Shown: piece by piece, positions 1 through 8,369 of the stretch
Layout of the letters: every line of letters starts with the position of its first letter
Numbering within the stretch: position 1 is the stretch's first letter
Assembly: GCA_022710245.1 (NCBI GenBank)
Contig: JAKLHH010000001.1
Coordinates: 1-44,647 of the forward strand
Direction: 5' to 3'
Length of the DNA: 44,647 bases
Origin: Myxococcota bacterium
GTDB lineage: Bacteria > Myxococcota > Polyangia > GCA-2747355 > JAKLHH01
Program-made: the position numbers and the translations under genes
The notes under the pieces: generated by a model
The model's input: the letters and a program-made list of their open reading frames with translations, nothing else
Databases searched by the model: none
Told to the model about the DNA's origin: nothing

Positions 1-117
1 GCCGCTCGAGAGCGCCGCGATCAGCAGGGCGACGATCGCGAAGGCCAGCATCAGCGCCGGGACGAGCGGCGAGAGGAAGCCGCGGGCCGGGAGGGGACGC
101 GTCGTCGTCGAAGCCAT
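1..117 (-). CDS. N-terminal fragment of a membrane protein (runs off the window)
   Basis: The first 39 residues of a reverse-strand protein are visible; the rest lies outside the window. The start is supported by a strong GGAGGT ribosome-binding site 5 nt before the ATG. The visible part has a short polar, Thr/Arg-containing N-terminus, then a hydrophobic stretch from about residue 18 to 36 rich in Ala, Leu and Ile, which reads as a membrane anchor or an uncleaved signal. The protein cannot be identified from this stub. Confidence 0.6.
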   Translation of the reverse strand, partial: MASTTTRPLPARGFLSPLVPALMLAFAIVALLIAALSSG

Positions 118-265
118 GGAGCACCTCCGCAGGGAGGTGAAACCATCTTCCGTGCCAGCCGCCGGGGCGCTCAATGCCGCGAGATCACGGGGGGCGTCGG
201 AGGTTGTGGGGGTTTGGCCACGCGGTTGTGGCCAGGGGCTCGCCTGGCCGCGGTCTGCCCGCGGC

Positions 266-400
266 TCAGGCGCAGCAGCGCACCAGGAGCAGGTGTGGAG
301 CGGTGAGGGAGTGGGGGTACTCGCCAGCGAACCCGCGCACGCGCAGCACGGGGACCACGCGCTGGAGGAGGGCGCGCTTCATCTCTCGACCGGTAGCCAT
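266..400 (-). pseudogene. Short ORF, possible truncated remnant (44 codons)
   Basis: The gap between the partial gene at the left edge and dgkA is about 350 bp. It holds one reverse-strand reading frame of 44 codons with a plausible GGGAG ribosome-binding site. The product begins MATGREMKRALLQRVVPVLR and then reads as a short Arg/Val/Gly-rich segment ending RCCA. The start resembles, from memory only, the N-terminus of small DUF4304-like proteins, which would be about three times longer. After the PHS tripeptide the composition changes and the frame soon stops, as expected for a frameshifted or decayed copy. It could equally be a chance ORF in GC-rich DNA. Confidence 0.25.
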
Positions 401-464
401 CGAAGCTCCCTGCGCAGCTCGGTCCTCATCATCGGGCCGCGAGCGCCAGAAGGCCAGCGACCGC

Positions 465-863
465 TCACGGCGAAGGCCGGAAGAGCGCGAGCAGCGGCGG
501 ACCGAGGACGAGCGCGCCGACGACCACCGCCCCCAGCGCGGCGATCAGCACGGCGCCGGCCGCCACGTCCTTGGCCTTCGCGACGAGCGGATGAAACTCG
601 GGAGAGGCCACGTCGCAGAGCAGCTCGAGGGCGGTGTTGAGCGCCTCCGCCGTCCACACGGCGATGATCGCCGCGACGATCCAGCACCACTCGCCGCGGC
701 CGAGGCGGAGCGCGATGCCCGCGGCGCAGACCGCGACCGTGGCCACCGCGTGGATCCACGCGTTCCGCTGCGTCGCGAGCATGACGCGGAGCCCGCGCAG
801 CGCGAAGCGGAGGCTGCGGAGCCGGCCCGAGAAGGTGAAGGACCTGGTCGCGTGCTGTTCCAT
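465..863 (-). CDS. dgkA: Diacylglycerol / undecaprenol kinase (DgkA family)
   Basis: A 132-residue integral membrane protein that phosphorylates diacylglycerol or undecaprenol with ATP, recycling lipid carriers at the inner membrane. The family signature is present: the E-x-x-NTALE helix (residues about 71-80), which supplies the metal-binding glutamates, followed by the AKD-x-AAGAVL segment. Hydrophobic helices lie at about residues 37-52, 57-75 and 98-122, matching the three-helix fold, and the length is typical. The gene starts 8 nt after the stop of the upstream beta-propeller gene on the same strand, so the two are probably cotranscribed. Gram-negative DgkA and Gram-positive undecaprenol kinase cannot be separated from this sequence alone. 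Confidence 0.9.
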   Translation of the reverse strand: MEQHATRSFTFSGRLRSLRFALRGLRVMLATQRNAWIHAVATVAVCAAGIALRLGRGEWCWIVAAIIAVWTAEALNTALELLCDVASPEFHPLVAKAKDVAAGAVLIAALGAVVVGALVLGPPLLALFRPSP

Positions 864-871
864 GCTGAGGC

Positions 872-1918
872 CTAGCGCAGGATCAGCAGCGCGTCTCCCG
901 CGAAGAGCGCGAACGCCCCCTCCTCGACCAGCGCGAGCGCGGAGCCCCTGGCGCCCTCCAGCTCGGTCGCGAAGCGCTCGCGCCCGTCGGCCGCGAAGCT
1001 CACCACGCCCCGAGCCGTCGGGGCGTAGAGGTTCCCGGCCCCGTCCACGATCGCCTGCTGGACCCCCCAGCCGCGCCGCTCGAACGCGAGCGGTCGCGTC
1101 CAGAGGGGCGCGCCGCCGGGGTCGAGGAGGGCCAGCTCGCCGTCCGAGAGCGCTGCCCAGCCGCTCGGGTGCTCCGAGACGATCGCCGCCCTCGGGTAGA
1201 CGCCGAGCCGCGCGCCGTCCTCGCGGTAGAAGTGGGTGACCTCGTCGTTGACCGAGCCCGCCGCCGAGTCCTGCCGCGAGCTGACGACCGGCAAGAGGTC
1301 GGCGTCCTTGAGCTCGGTCCGCCAGACCCGCTGCCCGTCGAGGCGCACGCGGCAGTAGCCTGCCCCCGCGTAGCCGGCCACCGCGAGGGTGTCGTCGGCG
1401 AAGAGGGCCGGCGGCACCAGGTCGTAGCCGTAGTCCCCGACGGCGACCCAGGCCTCGCCCTCGAGCCGCAGCAGCTCTCCCGTCGGACAGGTCGCGAGGA
1501 GGGCGCCGCCGCGGGTCACCGCTGGCGAGGAGCCGGAGTCGTCGAGGGGCAGCTCGCTGGGGATGAAGCGAAGCAGCTCGCCGGAGCAGCCGTGGAGCGC
1601 CATGCCCCGCGAGGTCCCGAGCACGGTGGTGCCGTCCGCGAGCGCGGTGGGGAGCGAGCAGCAGTCGGGGTCGTCGATCCGTGTGGCCCAGCGGATCCCG
1701 ACGCCGAGCTCCACGCCGACGAGCCAGCCGTTGGCGACCGCCCGCAGCAGCCCGTCCTCCCCGACCACCACCCCGCGCCGCGCGTGCCGGACGAGGGCGC
1801 GGGGCGGCAGCTCGACGCGCCAGGCGACCTCGCCCCGCGAGGGACCGGCTCGGTCGCTGCGCGCGGTGTTCCCTGCGTCGCCACCGCTGCGTGGCCAGAT
1901 GCTCTTCGCGAGCTCCAT
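872..1918 (-). CDS. PQQ-like beta-propeller repeat protein, cytoplasmic
   Basis: A 348-residue protein built from repeated blade-like segments of about 40 residues. They contain small motifs such as DG-x-x-L/V-x-A and W-x-x-x-L, typical of PQQ-binding-like or outer-membrane-assembly-type beta-propellers. There is no signal peptide, membrane segment or lipobox, so it is probably cytoplasmic. I chose the ATG with GAGGGAGG five bases upstream; an in-frame ATG 30 nt earlier lacks a comparable site. No catalytic residues stand out, and a scaffold or ligand-binding role is the most that can be said. It lies directly upstream of dgkA on the same strand. Confidence 0.75.
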   Translation of the reverse strand: MELAKSIWPRSGGDAGNTARSDRAGPSRGEVAWRVELPPRALVRHARRGVVVGEDGLLRAVANGWLVGVELGVGIRWATRIDDPDCCSLPTALADGTTVLGTSRGMALHGCSGELLRFIPSELPLDDSGSSPAVTRGGALLATCPTGELLRLEGEAWVAVGDYGYDLVPPALFADDTLAVAGYAGAGYCRVRLDGQRVWRTELKDADLLPVVSSRQDSAAGSVNDEVTHFYREDGARLGVYPRAAIVSEHPSGWAALSDGELALLDPGGAPLWTRPLAFERRGWGVQQAIVDGAGNLYAPTARGVVSFAADGRERFATELEGARGSALALVEEGAFALFAGDALLILR

Positions 1919-2081
1919 GGTGCCTCCCTCGGGCGGACCCTTATCCAACCGCCGAGGTGAGGGTACCCCGAATCCTCCACCTCCGCCGGCAAGAAGCGGA
2001 CGACCGCCCTGACCTCGTGTCGATCGTGGTCCGGCGCGTCCGCCAGGAGTTGAAGGCCGGAGGTGGTCAGCGGGTCATGGG

Positions 2082-2480
2082 CTACTCCAGGTGCTCGACG
2101 GCGAGCGCGGGCATGTCGATCCAGCCGTGTCGCCGCGCCTCGTAGACAGAGACCGTCGGCGGCGGGAAGCCCGGATCGGCGAAGGCGCCGACCGCGACCA
2201 CCAGGAAGCCGGGCAGGCCGTCCGGCTCCCAGAAGACGGTCGAGCCGCAGCTCGGGCAGAAGCGCAGCGCGATACGACCTCCGCTGTCGCCGACCCGCAC
2301 GAACTCCGACCACCGACCGCCCACGGTGACCCGCTCGCGAGGGAAGCGCGCCTGCACGCCGAAGACGCTCCCCGTCCGCCGCTGGCACTCGAGGCAGTGA
2401 CACATCGACACCCGGACTGGCTCTCCCTCGCAGGTGAGCACGAGCTGGCCGCAGCTGCAGGTCGCTTCTCGCGTCGTCAT
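2082..2480 (-). CDS. GFA (CENP-V/Gfa-like) family zinc protein
   Basis: A 132-residue protein of the family named after glutathione-dependent formaldehyde-activating enzyme. The cysteine pattern is intact: CSCGQ near the N-terminus, then CHCLEC, and CPSCGS in the middle, which in this family bind two structural/catalytic zinc ions. The segment FCPSCGSTVFWEPDGLPGF is typical. Most bacterial members have no proven substrate, and formaldehyde-glutathione activity is doubtful for the family as a whole, so only the family is called. It is transcribed divergently from rsmE. Confidence 0.87.
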   Translation of the reverse strand: MTTREATCSCGQLVLTCEGEPVRVSMCHCLECQRRTGSVFGVQARFPRERVTVGGRWSEFVRVGDSGGRIALRFCPSCGSTVFWEPDGLPGFLVVAVGAFADPGFPPPTVSVYEARRHGWIDMPALAVEHLE

Positions 2481-2620
2481 CGGGCTCCTCGTCGCTGGCG
2501 TCGCGGAGACGCCTCAGTGTCGCACGATGAGCCGGGCCGGGCGTGCCCTGTCAAGGTGCAACCCTGCCTCCGGGCCCTGACGCCTGACGGACGGGCGCGC
2601 CTGGTGTAGGCTGCCCGGCG

Positions 2621-3370
2621 ATGAACCTCCTCCTGCTCGAGCCCGAGGAGCTGCAGGCCGGGGGCGAGGTGCGTCTCGCCGATCACCGGGCGCGACACCT
2701 GCGCCAGGTCCTCGGCGTGGCGCCCGGCGCCACCGTCCGCGCCGGCGTCGTCGGCGGCGCGCGGGGCAAGGCGCACGTCCTCGCGCTCGAGGGGGACGCG
2801 GTGCAGCTTCGCCTCGAGCTCGACGAGCCGCCGACTCCCGAGCCCTCCCCGCGCCTCGAGCTCCTCCTCGCGCTGCCGCGGCCGAAGGTGCTGCGCCGGC
2901 TCGTCTACAGCCTCGCCGCGCTCGGCGTCTCGCGCCTCGACCTCTGCGCCGCCTGGCGCGTCGAGAAGAGCTACTTCCAGAGCCCCTTCCTCGAGCCGGC
3001 CGCGCTCCGCGCCGAGCTCGTCCGCGGCGCCGAGCTCGCCGGTGTCACGCGCCTGCCCGAGGTCGCCGTGCACCCGCTCCTCGTCCCCTACCTCGACGCG
3101 CTCGCGCCGGCGGCCGAGGGCGAGCGCCGCGTCCTCGCGCACCCGGGCGCGAGGACCGAGCTCGCCGCGCTGACGCCGCTCGCCGGCGCGAGGTGCGTCC
3201 GCGCCGCGATCGGCCCCGAGGGCGGCTGGATCGCGACGGAGCTCGCCAGCCTCGAGGCCGCTGGCTTCACGCCCGTCAGCCTGGGGCCACGCGTCCTCTC
3301 CAGCGAGCTCGCCGTGCCCTACCTCGTCGGACAGCTGCAGCTCCTCGCGCGCGCGGCCGAGAAGCCTTGA
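2621..3370 (+). CDS. rsmE: 16S rRNA (uracil-1498-N3)-methyltransferase RsmE
   Basis: A 249-residue SPOUT-class methyltransferase that methylates U1498 of 16S rRNA. The N-terminal PUA-like part carries the H-x-x-x-VLR-type motif (RARHLRQVLG, residues about 23-32). The C-terminal knot contains the SAM-binding signature AIGPEGGW (about residues 197-204) and LGPRVLSSELA (about 223-233). The last is a slight variant of the usual LGxRILRxETA, with Ser-Ser-Glu-Leu replacing Arg-x-Glu-Thr. Length is typical. A conserved stand-alone housekeeping gene; the next gene, a lipoprotein, follows after 47 nt. Confidence 0.92.
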   Translation: MNLLLLEPEELQAGGEVRLADHRARHLRQVLGVAPGATVRAGVVGGARGKAHVLALEGDAVQLRLELDEPPTPEPSPRLELLLALPRPKVLRRLVYSLAALGVSRLDLCAAWRVEKSYFQSPFLEPAALRAELVRGAELAGVTRLPEVAVHPLLVPYLDALAPAAEGERRVLAHPGARTELAALTPLAGARCVRAAIGPEGGWIATELASLEAAGFTPVSLGPRVLSSELAVPYLVGQLQLLARAAEKP

Positions 3371-3417
3371 CCCGGCCGCGCGTATCATCGAGCCCTGACG
3401 TCCGGAGGACGAAGACC

Positions 3418-3924
3418 ATGCCCCGATCGCTCACTGCCCTCTGCTTGCTCCTGGTGCTCGCGCCGCTGCCCGCGTGCAAGTCGAAGAGCGTCGACGCGGA
3501 GCTCGCCACCCAGCGCCTCTGCGATCAGGTCGCGAAGAACCGCAAGCGGATGCTGGTCAACCAGCTCGGGGGTGACACCGTCTGGTCCGACGGCGCGCTC
3601 CTCGAGCGGGCGGCCTCGTTCCCGGCCCAGCTGCAGGCGCTGATCGCGCGCCCCACCGAGCAGCGGGACATGCTGGCGATGTTCCAGGACCTCGACAACC
3701 GCAAGGCGGCCTGGCAACGCGCGGAGCTGCGCCACGTCGGCGAGGGAGACTTCGCCTGCCGGATCGCCGCGGGCAAGGTCGAGGCGCCGGTGAACTGCAT
3801 CTACACGACCTACCTCCAGGCGCGCTATCCGGACGCGACGATCCTGCTCAAGGGCGCGCTCGAGCCCATCCTCTATGTCGTCGACGGGAAGCTCCGCGCC
3901 GCGCTGATGCCCGTGAAGAGCTGA
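3418..3924 (+). CDS. Predicted lipoprotein of unknown function
   Basis: A 168-residue protein with a short signal sequence ending in the lipobox L-P-A-C at Cys20, so the mature protein should be lipid-anchored in the envelope. The start is set by GGAGGA eight bases upstream; the open frame extends further upstream but lacks a signal there. The mature part is mixed alpha/beta, with a few cysteines (for example DFACRI and VNCIY) that could form a disulfide. No family is recognised. It follows rsmE closely but has its own translation signal, and the downstream DNA changes at once into a tandem repeat. Confidence 0.78.
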   Translation: MPRSLTALCLLLVLAPLPACKSKSVDAELATQRLCDQVAKNRKRMLVNQLGGDTVWSDGALLERAASFPAQLQALIARPTEQRDMLAMFQDLDNRKAAWQRAELRHVGEGDFACRIAAGKVEAPVNCIYTTYLQARYPDATILLKGALEPILYVVDGKLRAALMPVKS

Positions 3925-3948
3925 TCACCCCTTTGTCTTCTTCGCCAG

Positions 3949-4164
3949 GTGAGCGGAGACCGGGTGCAGGTTCAAGACCTGCCCGCGAGTCCGCCAGGTG
4001 AGCGGAGACCCGGTGCGGGGGAGTGGAAACCGGGTGCAGCTTTGTCCACGCAGTGAGCGGAGACCGGGTGCAGGTTCAAGACCTGCCCCGCGAGTCCGCC
4101 AGGTGAGCGGAGACCCAGTGCGGGTGAGCGGAGACCGGGTGCAGCTTTGTCCACGCAGTGAGCG
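3949..4164. repeat. Two tandem copies of a 104-105 bp intergenic unit with internal palindromes
   Basis: Unit 1 spans about 3949-4052 and unit 2 about 4053-4157, followed by the first bases of a third copy. Each unit holds two or three copies of GTGAGCGGAGAC (3949, 3998, 4053, 4103, 4124) and a perfect inverted repeat GCAGGT-TCAAG-ACCTGC (3966-3982 and 4070-4086). Each ends with a segment containing CAGCTTTGTCCACGCA. The copies differ at only a few positions. The palindrome core and the following CCCCGCGAG recur in slightly altered form in the array at 8575-8765. The array fills the gap between the convergent lipoprotein and membrane-protein genes. Confidence 0.9.
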
Positions 4165-4188
4165 TCAGGTCGCGACGACGGTGAGGGC

Positions 4189-5823
4189 TCAGCGCCGGGC
4201 ACGCCGGGCGCCCGGAGCGCGGGGAGCGCGCGGCACCACCTGCGCGACGAGGAGGAGCAGCAGCCCGACGCCGGGCAGGCGCAGCGCGATCGCGATCCCG
4301 CCCGCCGTGACGAAGGCGAGCCAGAGCCCCGCCTGCAGCCAGGGCCAGCGCACCTCCGACAGCGCCAGGGTCGAGGTCGCGGGCCGCCGGCGCCAGGCGC
4401 GCCACCGCCGCCAGGCCGCGCCGAGGAGCAGCACGCCGATCCCCACGTAGAGCCCGAGGAGGATGGCGACGAGCGCGGGGCGCTTGCCCGCCGGCCGGAT
4501 CGCCACGCCGGGCTGCGGCGTGCGCGTGAGGATGTAGAGGATCGCCGCCTCGCCGAGGTACGGCGCGTCCACCGCGCTGGAGAGGAGCCGCGGTCCGAGG
4601 AGCGTCCCGTCGGGGAGCGGCCAGCTGATGGCGAGGAGCTGCGAGGCGAGCGTGTAGCCGTGGTCGAGCCGCCCGTTGACGCGCGCGGCGCCGGTGCCGA
4701 AGGCGCTCGCCGCGAAGCCGAAGCCGGCGACGACCGGTCCCGCGTCGACGTCCATGTACCAGTCGTGCCCGCGGTGGTCGCCGTGGAATTTGCCCCGCTC
4801 GCGTCCTGCGGACGCTCCGCGATGAAGGGCAAATTCGCGGAAGCCGGCGGCGCCGAGGCGCTCCTGCCAGAAGCCGCGCTCGTGCGCCTCGTACCAGGCG
4901 CGCGCCGTCTCCGGCCAGAGCCCGGGCGCCTTCAGCGTCAGGTAGGCGTTGCTGCAGCCGCGCGCCGGGCCGAGCGGCCGGCCTGTTCGCGCGTCCGCCG
5001 CGTAGGGCGGCAGGCCACGGGCCTCGTCGGTGCGCGCCCCCTCGAAGCCACGCCGCGCCCGGGCGACGAACGCCGAGTGGTCGGTGCCGAGGACCGAGTC
5101 CGCGTGGCGGATCATCGCCACCGCGGCGAGGACGTCCGCCGGGTAGCACTCGCCCGGGTAGTCGTCGAGGAGCCCGTGCGGCGAGCGGTCGAGCTCGGCG
5201 GCGAGGCCCTCCACCTGCTCGCGGAGGAGGGCGCGCAGGCGCGGCTCCACGCCGTCCGGGCCGAGGAGGCGCACCCCGGCGGTCAGCGCGCCGACGAGGA
5301 AGCTGCGGTAGGCGACGTCCTCGCGGGAGAGGTAGTCGGCGCCCCAGTGGCGCTTCACCCAGCCCGCGTGGCGCTCGTCCGCGACCAGCGCGACCGCCGC
5401 CGCGATGGCGCCGCGCGCCGCCTCCCTCGGCGCGCGGGGCGCGAGCGACCGGTCGCGCTCCCAGGCGGCCTGCAGCGCCTCGCTGCCCCAGAGGAAGAAA
5501 ACCGAGCCGAAGAGCGGCCACTCGGTGCCGGCGATGTCCGCGAGGCTGAGCCCCTCGGCGCGGCCCGAGGCGATCCGCGCCCGCGCCCAGCGCTCGTAAC
5601 GCGGGGCGAGCTGGCGGTGCAGCCGGAAGGCGACCGCCGGGATCGCCCCGCTCCGCAGGCCCGGGTCGCGGAGATCGTGGACGATGATGACGGCGGGCGC
5701 GAGGAAGAGCGTGACCGCGAGCCCGACCAGGAGCAGGGCGCCGCCGTGACCGGCCAGGGCGGCGGCCCGCGACCCCCGGTCTCGAGGCGGCGGACCGGCG
5801 GGCGCGCCGGCCGGACTCCCCAT
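4189..5823 (-). CDS. Membrane protein with large soluble helical domain, unknown function
   Basis: A 544-residue protein. It has one hydrophobic helix near the N-terminus (about residues 29-48) and two or three near the C-terminus (about 445-466 and 490-530). Between them is a soluble domain rich in aromatic and charged residues, with patterns such as YPGECYPAD, PARGCSNAYL, HDWYMDVDAGP and LDHGYTLASQ. Evenly spaced helices suggest an alpha/alpha-toroid. A distant relation to linalool dehydratase/isomerase-like domains is possible, but I cannot confirm it. Codons about 330-346 coincide with a palindromic insert-like element. The first 155 codons overlap, in another frame, the continued open frame of the upstream heparinase-like gene, so the true junction is uncertain. 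Confidence 0.7.
   Translation of the reverse strand: MGSPAGAPAGPPPRDRGSRAAALAGHGGALLLVGLAVTLFLAPAVIIVHDLRDPGLRSGAIPAVAFRLHRQLAPRYERWARARIASGRAEGLSLADIAGTEWPLFGSVFFLWGSEALQAAWERDRSLAPRAPREAARGAIAAAVALVADERHAGWVKRHWGADYLSREDVAYRSFLVGALTAGVRLLGPDGVEPRLRALLREQVEGLAAELDRSPHGLLDDYPGECYPADVLAAVAMIRHADSVLGTDHSAFVARARRGFEGARTDEARGLPPYAADARTGRPLGPARGCSNAYLTLKAPGLWPETARAWYEAHERGFWQERLGAAGFREFALHRGASAGRERGKFHGDHRGHDWYMDVDAGPVVAGFGFAASAFGTGAARVNGRLDHGYTLASQLLAISWPLPDGTLLGPRLLSSAVDAPYLGEAAILYILTRTPQPGVAIRPAGKRPALVAILLGLYVGIGVLLLGAAWRRWRAWRRRPATSTLALSEVRWPWLQAGLWLAFVTAGGIAIALRLPGVGLLLLLVAQVVPRAPRAPGARRARR
4786..4836. repeat. 51-bp palindromic element inside a coding region
   Basis: The outer arms are GAATTTGCCC (4786-4795) and its exact reverse complement GGGCAAATTC (4827-4836). 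The interior holds a second hairpin, GCGTCC-TGC-GGACGC (4801-4815). The total length is 51 bp, exactly 17 codons, so it keeps the frame of the surrounding membrane-protein gene. Its AT-containing arms stand out against the local GC-rich codons. Confidence 0.6.
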
Positions 5824-8369
5824 CGACGCGAGCGGCGCGCGCGACCGCAGAGCCCGACGAGGAGCGCGAGCGCGCCGAGGAGGAGCAGCGCGCCCGGCCC
5901 CGGGCGAGCGACCTGACAGCCACAGCCGCCCTCGGCCGTCGCGGCCCCGCCGTCGCCGCCCGCGCCCGCCTCCCGGCCAGGCCCGGTCCCGCCGTCGGTG
6001 CGGCCGCCGTCCCCGAGCGTCCCGCCGTCCGGCGCCGCAGCACAGCCCTGGCCCTCGGCGAGCGCGACCAGCCTCGGCTTCTGCACTGCCAGCGAGAGCG
6101 CGGCCACGCCCTCCGCGCTGGCGGTGGTCCCGCCGGCGGCCACGCCGTCGACGGTGAGGCAGTAGGTGGTCTGCGCCTCGAGGCCGCCGACCTGGAGCGC
6201 GGCCGCGCCGCCCGCGTCCCGGTAGGCGGGCTCGACCTCGAGGGACCCGCCGCCCGCCGAGGGGCGCCAGACCAGGTTCACCGCGCGGTCGCTGCCGAGC
6301 AGCGTCTTGCCGCCGACCTTCAGGCTCGTGCCCCGCGCGAGGAGCGCGAGCGCCGGCGCGCTCGCCTGGCGGCGGAGGAGCGCGGCGGCGCCCTCGGCCT
6401 GCACGTCGAGGGCGGTGACCGCCTGCTTGCCCGCGGCGGCGAGGAAGAGGTCGGTCTTGCCGTCGAGGACGACCTTCGCCGCCCAGCCGTTCTGGGCCGC
6501 CGGCTTCTCTGCGGTGAAGGTCGGCGCGCCGCTCGCCTGCGGGACCAGCACCGTGACGTACTGCGTGGCGTTCGCCTTCGTCTTCAGCGAGAGGCCGGGC
6601 GCCGCGGTCCCGGCCGCGGCGAAGAAGCTCGAGGTGAGCGCGCTCGCGGCCGGCGCGAGGACGCGGAGGTCCAGCCCGGCGGTGCCCGCCGTGATCTTGA
6701 AGCTGGTGTCGCTCACCTTGCTCAGCGTCTCGCCGCTGTGCAGCCGCCAGTCGAAGGTGTGGTCACCCGTCCCCTTGCCCTGCAGGTCGTCGATCACGAT
6801 CAGGTAGCGGCCCTCGACGAAGGCCAGGTGGCGGAGGAAGCGCTGCCCGTTCAGATAGAGCCGGCTCGCGTCGCCGCCGGCGTAGGCGGTCGCCTGGCTG
6901 GTCACCAGGTCCTGCATGAACGCGGTCTGCTCGTAGGGGAAGGGCTGGTACCAGCCGGTGCCCTCCTCGGGTCCGCCCGCGCCGTCGATGGTCAGCGTGT
7001 TGTGGCTGGCGGTGAGCTTGGTGTTCGGGTCCGTCGGGTAGCCGTCGTCGACGACGAGCTGCTTGCCGTGCGCCCAGAGCAGGAAGCTCGCCTGGTCGGG
7101 GTGGCTGTGGGCGACGTTGATCCAGTCGGTCGCGCCGGCGACCTTCTTCTGCTGCATCCGGTGGCCGCCCGGCGGGCCGCACTTGAAGACCACCCCGACG
7201 TCGTCGGCCGTCCAGCCGCTCCGGATCGAGAGCAGGTCGAGGTCGGGGAAGACGTGCGCGAGCGGCAGCCCGCTGTAGGCCTGAGCGCCGACGGTGGGGT
7301 CGTACCAGAGCAGGCCCCAGGCGACCTGCTGGTAGAAGCCGGCCGCGTTCTTCTGGAACTGCTCCTTGAGGAAGTCGTGCAGGCGCATGCTCTGGAAGCG
7401 CGCGACCGAGGGGAGGATCGCCTCCAGGTTCTCGGCCGGGCCGGTGCCGCCGGTGTCGCCGAGCCCGAAGGTGTCGAGCATCCCCGGCGTCAGCAGATAG
7501 AGGCGGTAGTAGGCCAGCTCGCGGGCGTGGCCGGTCGCCGGCGGGGTGACGCCGGTCGTGTGCTCGAAGAGCCGCTCGTCGCGCGTGACCCAGTGATAGC
7601 CGTAGCTCCAGTACCCGGGCCCCTCGTGCGTGCTGCCGTCGTCGGGCAGCCAGTCCTCGAGCAGCTGGTAGGCGTGGTAGGCGAGGTCGGCGTGCTTCTG
7701 CGCGTCGAGCTTGGGATCGTCGCCGAGGATGGCGATCGCCGCGTGGCCGAGCCCGCTGATGCGGTTGTGCATGTGGTTGTTCTGCAGGTCGCTGGTCCAG
7801 TAGCTCCCGACGAAGAAGCGCGAGTACTGCAGGTCGATGAGCGCCTTCAGGCGAGCGCGGATCTCCGCCTGCTCGGCGGCGGTGAAGCGGTCGTAGAGGA
7901 TGTCGTAGGTGAGCGCGATGCCGGTGACGATCTCCTGCGGGACGAGGTCGTCGCACGCCTCCGCGGTCTTGCAGAGGGTCGCGTCGCGGACGTAGTAGAG
8001 GGCCCAGCTCTTGGCGGTGTCCGCGTAGCTCGCGTCCTCCTCGACGATCGAGAGGAGACACATCGAGAGCTGCCCCCAGAGGCCGAAGAGGTAGTGCTTC
8101 CAGTCGCCCGGCGGCGCGCTCACCGGCTGGCCCTTGTAGCCGCCGAAGGCCGCCTTCATCCGATCGACGAAGAACTTGGCGCCGCCCTTGCCGCGCGCGC
8201 GGATGGCCGGGAGGTCGGCCGCGGTGAAGTGCAGGCGTGGATGGGCGCCGGCCAGGCCCGCCTTCAGCTTGAAGAGGCCGGCCGCGGGCGGCTGCTTGAT
8301 CACCTGCGCGGACGCGGCGGCGGGGACGAGCGAGAGGGTGGCCAGAGCAACGAGCTGCGGGAGTCGCAT
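5355..8369 (-). CDS. Secreted heparinase II/III-like polysaccharide lyase with MYXO-CTERM-like tail; 3' end uncertain
   Basis: The start at the ATG with AGGAG eight bases upstream gives a clear signal peptide ending AAASAQ. Next comes an alginate-lyase/DUF4962-like helical domain (about residues 30-380; motifs HPRLHFTAADLP, NNHMHNR and HEGPGYWSYGYHW). A heparinase II/III-like beta domain follows, with the hallmark AHSHPDQASFLLW at about residue 420. Lyases of this type depolymerise uronic-acid polysaccharides such as alginate. Near residue 815 a Gly/Cys motif, one membrane helix and an Arg-rich end form a MYXO-CTERM-like sorting tail, where the protein should stop at about position 5823. Instead the frame stays open to 5355 through the next gene in a different frame, giving a low-complexity Ser/Arg tail. 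A sequencing frameshift or a lost stop is likely. Confidence 0.82.
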   Translation of the reverse strand: MRLPQLVALATLSLVPAAASAQVIKQPPAAGLFKLKAGLAGAHPRLHFTAADLPAIRARGKGGAKFFVDRMKAAFGGYKGQPVSAPPGDWKHYLFGLWGQLSMCLLSIVEEDASYADTAKSWALYYVRDATLCKTAEACDDLVPQEIVTGIALTYDILYDRFTAAEQAEIRARLKALIDLQYSRFFVGSYWTSDLQNNHMHNRISGLGHAAIAILGDDPKLDAQKHADLAYHAYQLLEDWLPDDGSTHEGPGYWSYGYHWVTRDERLFEHTTGVTPPATGHARELAYYRLYLLTPGMLDTFGLGDTGGTGPAENLEAILPSVARFQSMRLHDFLKEQFQKNAAGFYQQVAWGLLWYDPTVGAQAYSGLPLAHVFPDLDLLSIRSGWTADDVGVVFKCGPPGGHRMQQKKVAGATDWINVAHSHPDQASFLLWAHGKQLVVDDGYPTDPNTKLTASHNTLTIDGAGGPEEGTGWYQPFPYEQTAFMQDLVTSQATAYAGGDASRLYLNGQRFLRHLAFVEGRYLIVIDDLQGKGTGDHTFDWRLHSGETLSKVSDTSFKITAGTAGLDLRVLAPAASALTSSFFAAAGTAAPGLSLKTKANATQYVTVLVPQASGAPTFTAEKPAAQNGWAAKVVLDGKTDLFLAAAGKQAVTALDVQAEGAAALLRRQASAPALALLARGTSLKVGGKTLLGSDRAVNLVWRPSAGGGSLEVEPAYRDAGGAAALQVGGLEAQTTYCLTVDGVAAGGTTASAEGVAALSLAVQKPRLVALAEGQGCAAAPDGGTLGDGGRTDGGTGPGREAGAGGDGGAATAEGGCGCQVARPGPGALLLLGALALLVGLCGRARRSRRWGVRPARPPVRRLETGGRGPPPWPVTAAPCSWSGSRSRSSSRPPSSSSTISATRACGAGRSRRSPSGCTASSPRVTSAGRGRGSPRAAPRGSASRTSPAPSGRSSARFSSSGAARRCRPPGSATGRSRPARRGRRRAAPSRRRSRWSRTSATRAG

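Noticed and set aside
5355..5823. The Ser/Arg-rich extension of the lyase as a genuine domain
   Set aside because: It is a frame-shifted reading of the next gene, whose own frame gives a clear membrane helix and a well-composed protein.
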